Made by a program: the position numbers and the translations under genes. 64,000 nt of DNA from Candidatus Poribacteria bacterium (GTDB lineage: Bacteria > Poribacteria > WGA-4E > PCPOR2b), in contig PYIZ01000053.1 in the NCBI GenBank assembly GCA_003635265.1, forward strand, positions 62,001 to 126,000. The letters are read 5' to 3'. This document shows, one piece after another, positions 1 to 10,675 of this stretch. The notes beneath the pieces are model-generated. The model was given only the letters and a program-made list of their open reading frames with translations. It was not told the DNA's origin and searched no databases. Every line of letters begins with the position of its first letter. The stretch's first letter is position 1.

Positions 1-249
1 GTTAAATCAGGTGTTTTGCTTTCTCCTGCCTCGTCACCATATCTCCAATGATGCTATCCGTCAGTAACGGTAGAAATTTGACGTGCATTTTAACTATATT
101 TTAGTTATAATGGTAAGAAACCGAGCAACTTACGCAAGTCCGTGATTCCCCATTCTTAACTGGCGTTGCTTTTGCCCAATCGTCATTCAGGAAGGTTGGA
201 CACCTCAACCGATTCTATACGAAAGCAAAAAGCAGAAAGGAGCCTGAAA

Positions 250-708
250 ATGATTCATACATTGGTGAGAGATTGGATGGCACAGGAGTTAAGCACAGCC
301 GAACCGCAAACCGAGATTGTCGAGGCATATCAACTGATGCTTACCGATCAGATTCGGCGCCTGCCAGTTGTGACTGCCAATCGACTCGTTGGCATCGTAA
401 CGTTGAGCGATCTGTATCGAGTGTTTGATTTATTGAGCAACACAGAACAGACACTATCCCAAAAGCTGGAACAGATGACTGTGGGAGAAGTAATGACACC
501 CGACCCAGTAACCGTTGCCGAGGATGCAACAGTTGGCGAGGCAGCGCAAAAGATGCTGGAAAATAAGATTAGCGGTCTACCCGTTGTTGATCCCGTGGGG
601 GTGAATCTTGTTGGTATCATTACAGAGTCCGATATTTTCCGCATTGTTGCCCAAGAATGGTCAACTCGACGGCACGGTTCCATTCAGCTACCACGTAGAT
701 CGACATGA
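250..708 (+). CDS. Tandem CBS-domain protein
   Basis: ORF 166..708, likely internal ATG at 250 (MIHTLVRDWM...). Two CBS-like units: 'DQIRRLPVVTANRLVGIVTLSDL' and 'NKISGLPVVDPVGVNLVGIITESDIF'. Confidence 0.85.
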   Translation: MIHTLVRDWMAQELSTAEPQTEIVEAYQLMLTDQIRRLPVVTANRLVGIVTLSDLYRVFDLLSNTEQTLSQKLEQMTVGEVMTPDPVTVAEDATVGEAAQKMLENKISGLPVVDPVGVNLVGIITESDIFRIVAQEWSTRRHGSIQLPRRST

Positions 709-897
709 AAATGGGCAGGCTGAGACGACTGTCTGCTTATACCGTATTCTTCCACCCGATATACTGTTGACCGCGATGCTCATGACACAATGCGTAGGGG
801 TTAGGTTTCCCAACCCATTGGATGCCTCCCATTGAATGACAGACACTCCTCACACAAATCTCAACGTGCCTTACCGACCTCCCTTAAACATAAAAAA

Positions 898-957
898 AGT
901 GAAACCCAACACCTAATTCAACGGTCCCGCTGATTTTTGGTGTTGAGTTTCACTTTA
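898..957. terminator. Stem-loop, probable bidirectional terminator
   Basis: AGTGAAACCCAACACC ... GGTGTTGAGTTTCACT (one mismatch) flanked by A-run and TTTATT, between a + gene and the 3' end of a - gene. Confidence 0.65.
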
Positions 958-1027
958 TTGGTTCATTCGTTCGGATGAAGCATAATATGCAATGTGTAAA
1001 AAATCTTACGTATTACGTATTACGCAT

Positions 1028-3736
1028 TTAGAACGTATAACCGAACTTGGCATACACGTACCTGCCGTTAAAGCCGAACGGGCTAAACTGACCATATTGG
1101 TTGCCAATATTGCCCGACCCCGGATTTTCATCGGGGTACTGGTCGAGAAGATTCTGGACACCCAGACTGATGTTGAGACCGACGGCGGCCCAGTAAGTCG
1201 TTTCTATGTCGAAAAGGACCTTACCGGTGTACGTTTCACCATCCTCAGAATCGAACCAGTCACCGAAATAACTGCCCCGACCAAGCACGCTCCACTGGCT
1301 CGTTATGGATTGTGTTACTGTGAGACTTGCGCGCTGTTTCGGCAGGTTCTCTTCCAATTCTTTGATCCGCAAATCATCGAGCGTTTTCGGGTTGAAATCC
1401 GTAACCTCCGTCACTGTGCGGTTATAAACAGCAGTGACATCACCATTCGGTACTGGCACCGTGAGAACGACATCCACACCGTTGGTGGTGGTGTCGAAGT
1501 CATTGGTAAAGAATCGGAACTCTTGGAGACCCGCTGCACTAGTTACCCCTTCCGCAAGTAGCTGGTCCCTTTGTGCGTCAGTTAGTAGGTTGTCTCGGGA
1601 CAGGGCTAACCGGTCTTTCATCCGAATATCAAACAGGTCCACAGTAAGGTTAATATCCCTTACCTCAAAGGTGAAACCGGCGGTGAAGTTTGTGGAGGTT
1701 TCAGGATCAAGTGAGTTATCTTCCTCACCCGTCACCACCGCAACAGCGGGGTTAGTTGAAGGAATCGTTCCGTTGTTGACCAAATCATTCTTTTCAAAGT
1801 TAAATTCGGTCGTAATGTTGAAGGCGTTCTGTTGCCCCGGAGTCGGCGCCCTAAATCCTGTGCTATAACCTCCACGGAATTTCAGGATCATCGCATCATT
1901 GGCAATCATATTGGCGTCCTCAAGAAAGTCTGTAACACCAATATTGGTGGCGACCTTATAGTTGAGGGTCTGGCCAAAATCTTCAAAATCTTCACCGCGC
2001 ACCGCAAGACTAAGCAGCCAGTGTTTGAGAGGTCTGATTTCACTTTCCAAATAAGCCGCAACGTTGGCACGATCCCATTCGCCTGAGGCAATTTGGCTAA
2101 ATCCGGAAAATCCGTTAGAGGCGGGCTGGTAGCCTTGACCCGTCAGAGGACCGATTTCATACGATTCTCTTTGGCCCTCCACTATCTCGAAGCCCTCGTT
2201 CCGGTATTCTAAACCCGAAGCGAAGAACAGCATGTCGCTCAGTGGGTAGGTCAAATCAAAGTTAAGGTTATAATCGGTCTGGATGTAGTCACCCGGATTG
2301 AAGTATGTCGGCGTAGCGGGACCTAGAGAGGCATTGACGGTGTTAAAGATAAAAAAGTCGGCATGATGCCGTCCGAAATAGCCACTCAAATCCCAGCCCA
2401 ATCCTGCTGAGGGAAGCATCGATTCCAAGGCGGTGCCTTTAATCCCAACGAGAACGGAACTATCCACCGTCTCTGCCCCAAATCTCGGTGTGAACCCACC
2501 CGGGAACATCTCCCTGTACGAGAATAAATTCGGATCCTCAACCACTGCTTGCCACTGAGCCGGATCTGCTGGAACTCCGTTGGCAATTGCTGTACGCTCT
2601 GCAGCGTTGGTGGCGACTGTTGAACCAGTTTCAGGGTGAGCTAACAGAATGTCGTCATCCTCTTTAGCTGCCCCTTCTGGCAGACCCGCTAAATTCGCAA
2701 CGAGTAGGTAAAATTCGTCTGGGGCTCCGTCACCATTTGTATCTGCGTTACGGCCAAACACACCGCTGCGGGTGTTGGGATTTCGGAAATAGAACCCACC
2801 TTCGACCCGTTTGCTAGCATAGTTGGCGTGCCCATAGAACTTAATGTTATCCGTAAGGGTGCTACCATAATTGGCGAAGAGTTTGACGTCACCCTCTACA
2901 ATGGGCTGTCCCCAAATTTGAGCGGGGTCTCTCACGCTGAAATTGCCAGCATCAACGAGTGCGAGGGCATCATCGCGTTGTACCGAGCGGATAGTCGGGT
3001 CAGAACCGCCATATTCTAAACTCAGGTTGGTCCAAGTTTCCTCACTGCCCAAACCGATATTACCAGCGACCGCGTATTGGCGACCATCACCATACGAATT
3101 GATGCCAGGCTTGAATTCAAAGGAGCCACCCTCATGGCTATCTTTAAGTTGAAAATTCATCACACCGGCGATGGCATCGGAACCGTATTGGGCAGATGCA
3201 CCGTCACGGAGCACCTCCACCTGTTTCAGCGCGATCGCCGGGATGGCAGACAGGTCAGGTCCTTGTGCGCCATCAGCTAATCCATTACCTAACCAGTGAA
3301 TCACCGCCGCACGGTGGCGCCGCTTACCGTTGATCAGCACCAACGTGTGGTCGGGTGCCAGCCCTCGTAAATTCGCAGGTCGAACAACTGTTCCCGCGTC
3401 GCTGATTGGCTGGACGTTCACGTTGTATGAAGGTACCAAGTTTCTAAACATGTCTTGTAAATCTGTGATACCTTGCTTGGCGATTTCATCGCCACGAATG
3501 GTGTCAATCGGTACCGCAGAATCAATAACAGAACGCGGACGTGCTCTTGAACCAATCACGACCTGTTCTTCAATTAAAATAGGCTCCTCTTCAGCTGCGG
3601 TATCAGATGACATATCAGCACCCATATCATCTGACATTTCTGCTTCGGTTGATTCCTGCGCCACGGCGGTAGACAGGACGAAAAGTGACGCAATAACACT
3701 AACCAGAATTAGCGCTATTTTCCCTGTTTGAGACAT
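1028..3736 (-). CDS. TonB-dependent outer-membrane receptor
   Basis: 902 aa; signal peptide; plug-like 'VPIDTIRGDEIAKQGITDLQDMFRNLVPSYNV'; 'LRGLAPDHTLVLINGKRRH'; 'VEVLRDGASAQYGSDAIAGVMNFQLK'; terminal aromatic 'FGYTF'. Confidence 0.95.
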   Translation of the reverse strand: MSQTGKIALILVSVIASLFVLSTAVAQESTEAEMSDDMGADMSSDTAAEEEPILIEEQVVIGSRARPRSVIDSAVPIDTIRGDEIAKQGITDLQDMFRNLVPSYNVNVQPISDAGTVVRPANLRGLAPDHTLVLINGKRRHRAAVIHWLGNGLADGAQGPDLSAIPAIALKQVEVLRDGASAQYGSDAIAGVMNFQLKDSHEGGSFEFKPGINSYGDGRQYAVAGNIGLGSEETWTNLSLEYGGSDPTIRSVQRDDALALVDAGNFSVRDPAQIWGQPIVEGDVKLFANYGSTLTDNIKFYGHANYASKRVEGGFYFRNPNTRSGVFGRNADTNGDGAPDEFYLLVANLAGLPEGAAKEDDDILLAHPETGSTVATNAAERTAIANGVPADPAQWQAVVEDPNLFSYREMFPGGFTPRFGAETVDSSVLVGIKGTALESMLPSAGLGWDLSGYFGRHHADFFIFNTVNASLGPATPTYFNPGDYIQTDYNLNFDLTYPLSDMLFFASGLEYRNEGFEIVEGQRESYEIGPLTGQGYQPASNGFSGFSQIASGEWDRANVAAYLESEIRPLKHWLLSLAVRGEDFEDFGQTLNYKVATNIGVTDFLEDANMIANDAMILKFRGGYSTGFRAPTPGQQNAFNITTEFNFEKNDLVNNGTIPSTNPAVAVVTGEEDNSLDPETSTNFTAGFTFEVRDINLTVDLFDIRMKDRLALSRDNLLTDAQRDQLLAEGVTSAAGLQEFRFFTNDFDTTTNGVDVVLTVPVPNGDVTAVYNRTVTEVTDFNPKTLDDLRIKELEENLPKQRASLTVTQSITSQWSVLGRGSYFGDWFDSEDGETYTGKVLFDIETTYWAAVGLNISLGVQNLLDQYPDENPGSGNIGNQYGQFSPFGFNGRYVYAKFGYTF

Positions 3737-4215
3737 AGCTAGTTAAACTCCTTAAATTAGGTTGTTGATTTTGAGTTAGGCACATAAGATTTGACATGGC
3801 GACAAAGGCGTGGGGGATCCGCTCGGTTGAAATTGGGCACTTGTCAATTGCAGCCGATTTTTTCGGATATTTTTTGCCGCAATGAAATAGTATATTATTG
3901 TGTTAATGATTGTCAAGTTTTTTTCCATATACTAACGCCAAGCGGCATATCGCTTGGAGGTTTGTTTCATATCGAGTTGTGAAATGTAGGAGGGCAAAGG
4001 GAGTTGTAAATTTTGGGGTGGAAAGTATTACGTGCAGGAGATGGTAACTACGAGCGATGAAAAGTGCCTTAAGAAGCCCTGTCGTTGTGACGATGCAGAT
4101 CCACAGTGAACTGTTGAAGGGCGGCTCGGATTGGGGCTCCAAGCCGACCAGTTATGGGTAGCAGATTCGATCGTTGTGGATTGACATATCCACAGCACGC
4201 TGTTGAAAGACAATC

Positions 4216-7083
4216 CTACTTCAGAATAACCATCTTACGGGTTGCTCTTGATTCAGGTGTGATTAGCTGATAGAAGTAAACGCCTGAAGCCAGTAGTTCA
4301 CCAGAATCGTTACGACCATCCCAGTAAGCAGCACGCGCCTTTCCAACGTAATATCCTGCCTGCTGAAATCCAAGGTCAAGAGAGCAAACAAGCTCTCCCG
4401 CCTGCGAGTAGATGCGAATTGCAGCCTGAGTGTCGTTTGCTAACTGATACGGGATCCACGTTTCAGGATTGAACGGGTTTGGATAATTGGGGAGCAGGGC
4501 GGTCTGTTTCGGTTTCAGGTCCTCCGGGGTCAATATCAACTCCGTGAACGCGCGACGGATATCTGTTGCATCAATTTCATGATGTAGTATCCGGATTAAT
4601 TGACCATTTGTATCACGCACTTCAATCGTCAGCGTCTCACCGATAGAAGCAACCGCGCCGCGGTTGATGTCTGCCCAGACAGCATGTGACCTGTTCATAT
4701 CAACAATTTCCGAAACGCCAATGCGCGGGTTGCGAACGGTCAACGTTACCCCATCAATCCCTTCGAGTTGGGCGCGAAGGACCAACGCCCATACATGAGG
4801 AGTCTGAGGAACCGTTGGCGCGGCTGGAACTGTCGTCGGTCTATTTTCCCACGCACGTCCGGTGAATCTCACAACCTTGGAGTTGGGGAGGTTTACAATA
4901 TAACCCTTCCCGCCTTCGATAGGGAAACCGTTACCAGAAGAATTTGCTGTGAAACCAATAAAACTACGGACCGATGGGTTGTACTCTATCACGACTGTCG
5001 CACCGAGTTTTTCCATGAAAGAACGCGCTGTATACGGATCGTCCGACATCAAAGGTAAACTAATCATGTTCAATCCTGCGCTGAGTTGCATGTTGAATGC
5101 ACTCATGCTTCGAGGCGTTGTTATCAGGCTGTCGGCGCGAAATGCGAGGTTCTGAGTGCGTTCATCGCCTTCAGGAGCAACATCAGCAACCGCAAACGGG
5201 GTTGCTGAAAAACTCGATGCGAGATATTCCGCAAGTGCGTCCTGTTCCGTACCGGGAGCGGTAAAGGTTGCTTGCCCACCCGACTGTTCCTCTGTCATTA
5301 CTGCGGATAGGTCTACACGGTCGGTATTCGGGAAATTTGGATAAGGATAATCATCACCACCACCCGCAAGGAAGTCAATTGTGACCATGCGGAAGGAGCG
5401 ATTTGGATCGCCAACAACCTTGCTATTTTGTACGACGATGTCAGTCGCATTCCCAGTAGCATCGGTGAGCACGAGCGACCTAACCCTTGAACCGGCGGGC
5501 TGCGAAATATCGAAGCTGAAAGCAAATCCAGCAACTTGGGCGAATTGCCCGGGGGTTGAGCCCGGCTCAGATCTGGCAACGGCGTGTTCGATGACCTCAA
5601 GTAGCTCCGCTGCCGTGAGTGTTAATAGACTCAGGCCATTGTTAAATCGGAGGGTGTTTTCTATGTCAACCTGCGAAATTTGACCCGCCATTTTGCCAAC
5701 CAATGGATTATCCGGCGGTGGGAGTGTGCTGCCACCAACGGTGACACCAATAGACGCACGGATGCCTCCACCATTTTTTAACGAGACAACAACCGTTGGA
5801 TCTACCCGGCGCGCTACATATAGATTAGCATCAGCAATTAAGTTACCGAGATTCGTTTCCTCTGTACGGACCGAACCCCGATTTCCATTAAGGTAAACGC
5901 TTGTTTGCCCAAAAATATTGCCATCCTTTGCAATAACCACATTCTGAATCGCTTCAGTAATTTCAACCACACGCGCCGCTGGCATAACGTTGCCAGTATC
6001 CACAACGCCTTGTTCGTCCGCAGCGAAGGCACCACTTATCTCAGTATCGATTGATTCCGGTAACAGGAGGCCCGCCTCGTCAAAATCCACGACTAATCGA
6101 CCGACGTACCTGTAATTCCCATCTGTGCTAACAATTGCAATCGGTTCATTTGTCATGGAATTTGTCAGAATCGGATAAGGTCTATTTGCAACATCGCCTT
6201 CGCGCAGGCGATCTGTGTCATCCGCTAGCAGTGTGTTTGAACCACCGGCAATGATAATGTCAACATCGCGCAACTGCGATGCCATCATCTCATCGAGGCG
6301 AATTTGTTGAAGGTGTCCGGTAACGATTATCTTGTCTATTCCGGTTGCTGTCAACGCATCAACAGATGCTTGGACGATTGCTGCCAATGCCGCAATATCA
6401 TCTGGATCTTCAGGGGCAATCCCGACATCTCCTGACTTGGATAGACTGCCGAGCCATGGTGTGGTTATGCCAACAACACCAATCTTTTCGTCCGAAGACG
6501 TTGTGATGACCACACTCTTGGTGATACTATTTGGAATCGTGCTTGCCTCCTGCCCTGCGTCGACAACGAGATCTGCAAGGTTGCTATCGAGGCTAAAATC
6601 CAAGTTCGCACTCAGGAACGGGAACGCGGTGCCGACGTAGCCTCTACCATCATTCCGAATCAACCCTGCAAGTGTACTAGTGCCCGTGTCAAATTCATGG
6701 TTGCCGAGTGCTGCCGCCATAAATCCCATCGCATTGAGTATCAAAATGTCTGCCCGTCCCGATCCTTCACGTCCTAAGATATCGCGAAGGCTTCGATCAT
6801 TACCCGCTGCGAAAAACGGTCCGGGGATATAGCTATCGCCCGCTCCGATGATAACAGTATTCTCATACTCAGCACTGAGTGCATTCAGTATTGATGAAAA
6901 CCGGGGGACATTTTCGAGTGCTTCGATGTCGCCTTCCATGTCCGCTGCATGGAGCAGTTGCAGTGTGAAACTTACATCGGTTTCTGCCCCGTTGTCAGAG
7001 AAAACCAGCGTGATAGATCCCAGAATTAAGGTCGCCAAAACTGAGAAACCAATAATCGAAATAAAGTGTTCCTTTCTATACAT
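4216..7083 (-). CDS. 5'-nucleotidase/metallophosphoesterase-family secreted protein with C-terminal sorting domain
   Basis: 'LLHAADMEGD', 'VIIGAGDSYIPGPFF', 'ALGNHEFDTG', 'VTGHLQQ', 'NGGGIRA' of the 5'-nucleotidase family; C-term 'LLPNYPNPFNPETWIPYQL...AYWDGRNDSGELLASGVYFYQL...RKMVILK'. Confidence 0.9.
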   Translation of the reverse strand: MYRKEHFISIIGFSVLATLILGSITLVFSDNGAETDVSFTLQLLHAADMEGDIEALENVPRFSSILNALSAEYENTVIIGAGDSYIPGPFFAAGNDRSLRDILGREGSGRADILILNAMGFMAAALGNHEFDTGTSTLAGLIRNDGRGYVGTAFPFLSANLDFSLDSNLADLVVDAGQEASTIPNSITKSVVITTSSDEKIGVVGITTPWLGSLSKSGDVGIAPEDPDDIAALAAIVQASVDALTATGIDKIIVTGHLQQIRLDEMMASQLRDVDIIIAGGSNTLLADDTDRLREGDVANRPYPILTNSMTNEPIAIVSTDGNYRYVGRLVVDFDEAGLLLPESIDTEISGAFAADEQGVVDTGNVMPAARVVEITEAIQNVVIAKDGNIFGQTSVYLNGNRGSVRTEETNLGNLIADANLYVARRVDPTVVVSLKNGGGIRASIGVTVGGSTLPPPDNPLVGKMAGQISQVDIENTLRFNNGLSLLTLTAAELLEVIEHAVARSEPGSTPGQFAQVAGFAFSFDISQPAGSRVRSLVLTDATGNATDIVVQNSKVVGDPNRSFRMVTIDFLAGGGDDYPYPNFPNTDRVDLSAVMTEEQSGGQATFTAPGTEQDALAEYLASSFSATPFAVADVAPEGDERTQNLAFRADSLITTPRSMSAFNMQLSAGLNMISLPLMSDDPYTARSFMEKLGATVVIEYNPSVRSFIGFTANSSGNGFPIEGGKGYIVNLPNSKVVRFTGRAWENRPTTVPAAPTVPQTPHVWALVLRAQLEGIDGVTLTVRNPRIGVSEIVDMNRSHAVWADINRGAVASIGETLTIEVRDTNGQLIRILHHEIDATDIRRAFTELILTPEDLKPKQTALLPNYPNPFNPETWIPYQLANDTQAAIRIYSQAGELVCSLDLGFQQAGYYVGKARAAYWDGRNDSGELLASGVYFYQLITPESRATRKMVILK

Positions 7084-7437
7084 TACAAACTCCTTAAATG
7101 ATATAAACTCAATCGGAATTGACTGTAAAATCCTAGGAAAAACGCTTCCAAGCGATTGTTACCGGGATACTTGGTCACACCTAGGTGCCAAGAAATATAG
7201 CTGTGAAAAAGTGGGAAATGCCCAAAAATCCCATCAGCGGGAAGAAGGTGATATGTATGCGCTGGAGTCTTTAAGGAGTGCGTCTACACCCGTAAGTGGG
7301 TAACCTGCAAGGAACAGGTCGCCTCTTGACAGCAGCACGGCGCGTTGGTAAAATCTAATGTATACACCTAAAGTTAAGATCCAACCCTCTCGATCTCCCA
7401 ATGTAGGGACTGAGTAATGATGACACCCTAAACAGCA

Positions 7438-9354
7438 ATGAAACTAGAAATCCAACGAGCCAGAAATCCAAAACGAACGGAACGGCTAACACTTCAGTCG
7501 ATTCTATTCCGTCGATTGGTCTATACTATTATAGCATTTACTCTATTTACTGCATCCCCTATTGCGAGGTCGAATGTCGAGCAACACCCAAAAATCTCCC
7601 CAGCCATTCGCTTCCATGTGCCTAGCGCAAGGCTAAAAGTATGGGTACTCTTTGCCGACAAAGGATTCTCGACAGCGGCCGATCAACACAGCGCGATAGA
7701 TCAGTATCAAACCCAGATGTCAAATAGAGCGAAGTATCGCCGCGAGTTACGGGGGCATCTCCGTCGTCCTGATGTTACGGATTTGCCCATCGAATCTCGC
7801 TACATTGAGGCAGTGCTTCGATCGGGAAGCAAACTCCGAAGCCAGAGTCGATGGTTGAACGGCATAGGCTTGGAAGCGACGGAGCAGGAGATTCGCGAAA
7901 TCGCTCGTCTGTCGTTTGTCCGCGCGATTGATCCTATTCGTCAGTATACCATGTTTTTTGAAGTACCTAGCCCCAGTTCATTTTCACCGAGTGCGCCTTC
8001 ACCTGCCAAGGTTTTAGATTATGGCAACGCTAAGGCACAAATTACACAAATTCAGGCGGACTTCCTACACCAAGAAGGCTTTTTAGGAGAGAGCATTGTT
8101 ATCGGGCTACTGGATACAGGGTTCAATCTGGAACATACCGCGCTTGAACATGTGGATGTTATCGCCCAACACGATTTTGTCAATGATGACGTTAACACTG
8201 CCGATAAGGTAGATCAGGATGATCCGCATCAGGACGATCACGGGTCAGTAGTATTGGGTATCCTCGCTGGCGACGCGCCGGGACAACTCATCGGTATTGC
8301 ACCCCGCGCCCGCTACCTTCTTGGGAAAACAGAGCTAGTTTCGCTGCGTGGTGTTGTGTTTGAGCGGCAAATCGAAGAGGATTGGTGGGTTGAGGGACTT
8401 GAATGGCTCGAAGAGATGGGCGCAGATGTGGTAAGCAGCTCACTGGGCTATTTTGATTGGTATCGTTTTGCAGACTTGGATGGAAAAACCTCAAAAGTCA
8501 CGGTTGCCGCGAACCTTGCGGTTCAAAAAGGGATGGCTGTCGTCATTGCTGCTGGAAATCTGGGTGCCCAGCCACTGAGCGATGGCTTGGGGCTGCAAGG
8601 TCGAATCAACCCTCCCGCAGATGGGTTTGACGTGCTCGCTATCGGTGCTGTAGACCGCGACGGGCGGGTGTTACCTTTCAGTTCGCAAGGGCCCACCTAC
8701 GATGGCCGAACTAAGCCGGATCTCACGGCGATGGGTGCAGGGGTCACAAGCATTAATTCAACCACCCGTGAGGGTTTTTCGAGTGATCATAACGGCACGT
8801 CATTCGCAACACCTCTGGCTGCGGGCGCTGTTGCACTGCTAATTGAGGCTTTCCCACTAGCAACCGTGCGGGATATAGTCAACACACTTCGTATGACGGC
8901 TTCGCGAGCGAACAAGCCCGATAATATCGCCGGTTACGGGATTATTCGCGCCCGCGCGGCGTATGACAGATTACTCAATCAGTTTGGGGGTACAGGGCTT
9001 CCCAAACCCGTTGCAGTTCAACCAACCTTGGATTTTCTGCCGACAACTTTGGGCAAACTAAAACGGGGCGAACTCTTGCAGAACTATCCCAACCCTTTCA
9101 ATCCTGAAACTTGGATACCCTTTAAGTTGACATCTTCCGGTCAGGTAGTGATTCGGATCTACAGTCTTAATGGCAAATTGGTTAATGCCCTTGAACTTGG
9201 GAGGTTGCCGGAGGGCGATTATTCTGCAAAGCATCGTGCGGCTTATTGGAATGGACGTAATCTAAACGGTGAACGGGTGGCAAGCGGCACCTATTTTTAC
9301 GTCCTAGAATTTCAAGGCGAAACCGCTACTCGGAAGATGATTGTGCTGGAATGA
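7438..9354 (+). CDS. Subtilisin-like (S8) serine peptidase with C-terminal sorting domain
   Basis: Catalytic motifs 'GLLDTGFNLEH' (Asp), 'DDHGSVVLGILAG' (His), 'NGTSFATPLAAG' (Ser); C-term 'LLQNYPNPFNPETWIPFKL...AYWNGRNLNGERVASGTYFYVL...RKMIVLE'. Confidence 0.95.
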   Translation: MKLEIQRARNPKRTERLTLQSILFRRLVYTIIAFTLFTASPIARSNVEQHPKISPAIRFHVPSARLKVWVLFADKGFSTAADQHSAIDQYQTQMSNRAKYRRELRGHLRRPDVTDLPIESRYIEAVLRSGSKLRSQSRWLNGIGLEATEQEIREIARLSFVRAIDPIRQYTMFFEVPSPSSFSPSAPSPAKVLDYGNAKAQITQIQADFLHQEGFLGESIVIGLLDTGFNLEHTALEHVDVIAQHDFVNDDVNTADKVDQDDPHQDDHGSVVLGILAGDAPGQLIGIAPRARYLLGKTELVSLRGVVFERQIEEDWWVEGLEWLEEMGADVVSSSLGYFDWYRFADLDGKTSKVTVAANLAVQKGMAVVIAAGNLGAQPLSDGLGLQGRINPPADGFDVLAIGAVDRDGRVLPFSSQGPTYDGRTKPDLTAMGAGVTSINSTTREGFSSDHNGTSFATPLAAGAVALLIEAFPLATVRDIVNTLRMTASRANKPDNIAGYGIIRARAAYDRLLNQFGGTGLPKPVAVQPTLDFLPTTLGKLKRGELLQNYPNPFNPETWIPFKLTSSGQVVIRIYSLNGKLVNALELGRLPEGDYSAKHRAAYWNGRNLNGERVASGTYFYVLEFQGETATRKMIVLE

Positions 9355-9506
9355 TCGGTGGAAGCCGGACCATTACTCGTCATGCGAGACCCTGACATCT
9401 AACTTTTTGGTTGGCAATGAGAAGATTTTCGGTTATAATTGGACTTCGGTTTTAGCCGACTAAATTTTGGAATCTACACTAATCACTACATACTAGGAGG
9501 CGTAAA

Positions 9507-10184
9507 ATGGGATTCTTCAACCGTGTATCCACTATCTTCAAATCCAATGTAAATGCTGCGTTGGACCAAGCAGAAGATCCGGAAAAGATGTTGAATCAGA
9601 TTACGAACGAGATGCAGGAACAACTCGTCAAAGTCAAGCAGCAAGTTGCTACCGCTATCGCACAGGAAAAGCGGCTTCAGAAAGACTACGAAAACGAGCA
9701 GGAACAAGCAAACGGCTGGGAACAGAAAGCGACAATTGCTCTCCAGAGAGAGAACGAAGACCTTGCACGCGAAGCGCTGACTCGCCGCAATGAGCATGCA
9801 AGCGTTGCAACAGGCTACAAGGAGCAGTGGGAGAAGCAGAAACAGGCGGTCACCATGCTCAAGGATAATCTCCGAACGCTTGAGCGGAAAATTGATGAAG
9901 CAGGCCGTAAGAAGAACCTGCTGATTGCGCGACAAAAACGGGCGAAAGCACAAAAGGCGATCCATGAAACGATGGCAGGCATGAAGGATAATAGTGCTTT
10001 TGCGACTTTCGATCGTATGGAGCAGAAAGTCGGGGATATGGAAGCGCGCGCCGACGCTGCATCAGAAATGTCTGAGTTAAGCCGTGATCCACTTGAGGAA
10101 GAATTCGCAGCCCTTGAAACCGGGAATGTAGACGACGACTTGGCAGCGCTGAAAGCCAAGATGGGCGGCGACAAGAACGCTTAA
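9507..10184 (+). CDS. PspA/IM30-family membrane-stress protein
   Basis: 225 aa coiled coil; 'MGFFNRVSTIFKSNVNAALDQAEDPEKMLNQITNEMQEQLVKVKQQVATAIAQEKRL'. Confidence 0.93.
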   Translation: MGFFNRVSTIFKSNVNAALDQAEDPEKMLNQITNEMQEQLVKVKQQVATAIAQEKRLQKDYENEQEQANGWEQKATIALQRENEDLAREALTRRNEHASVATGYKEQWEKQKQAVTMLKDNLRTLERKIDEAGRKKNLLIARQKRAKAQKAIHETMAGMKDNSAFATFDRMEQKVGDMEARADAASEMSELSRDPLEEEFAALETGNVDDDLAALKAKMGGDKNA

Positions 10185-10255
10185 CGTAGAACTTAGGCAT
10201 ACCAGCAGAATCGGTTTGAAATTTCTTTCGCACGTGGCAGTGAAGGAGAACAACA

Positions 10256-10666
10256 ATGTCAAAATTAAACACACCGGTAGACATCACCGTATTCCTCGAC
10301 GAGCAGGGATATAGCGTTTCTACAGAGGATGAAATCCTAATCATCCAAGATGAAGATGGACTCAATATGTTTGCCGTGGTTGACGAAACGCAGATTGAAT
10401 TTATGATAGACCTATGCAGCGTCAACGATCTCGATACATCAAGGCTGGAAGAAATTTACGGAAAAATCCTTGACCAAAACACTGAAATCCTTCCAACCTG
10501 TTTTGGAATTGATTCAAGCGAACCCGATGACCACCACATCGTTCTAGTGGATAGTCTTGCAACGGAGAACATGGATTCCAACGAGCTATTGCTCGCTTTG
10601 GATTCTCTCGCGGTCAATGTCGTGACTGCCCACGAATTGCTGCTCCCCTACCTCAAGCAAAGGTAA
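10256..10666 (+). CDS. DUF2170/YjfI-like protein (PspA neighbour)
   Basis: 136 aa acidic protein directly after PspA; family assignment from sequence character plus the yjfI-yjfJ type neighbourhood; not searched. Confidence 0.5.
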   Translation: MSKLNTPVDITVFLDEQGYSVSTEDEILIIQDEDGLNMFAVVDETQIEFMIDLCSVNDLDTSRLEEIYGKILDQNTEILPTCFGIDSSEPDDHHIVLVDSLATENMDSNELLLALDSLAVNVVTAHELLLPYLKQR

Positions 10667-10675
10667 AAAGAGGAT

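Noticed and set aside
992-1561. 189-aa + strand ORF
   Set aside because: Antisense to the TonB receptor C-terminus; the receptor frame is clearly coding.
3938-3957. CCAAGCG-GCATAT-CGCTTGG hairpin upstream of the TonB receptor
   Set aside because: Short stem without a poly-U tract or conserved riboswitch features; insufficient to call a regulatory RNA.
9486-10425. Minus-strand ORFs over PspA (159, 119, 188 aa)
   Set aside because: Antisense shadows of a strongly recognisable PspA gene.
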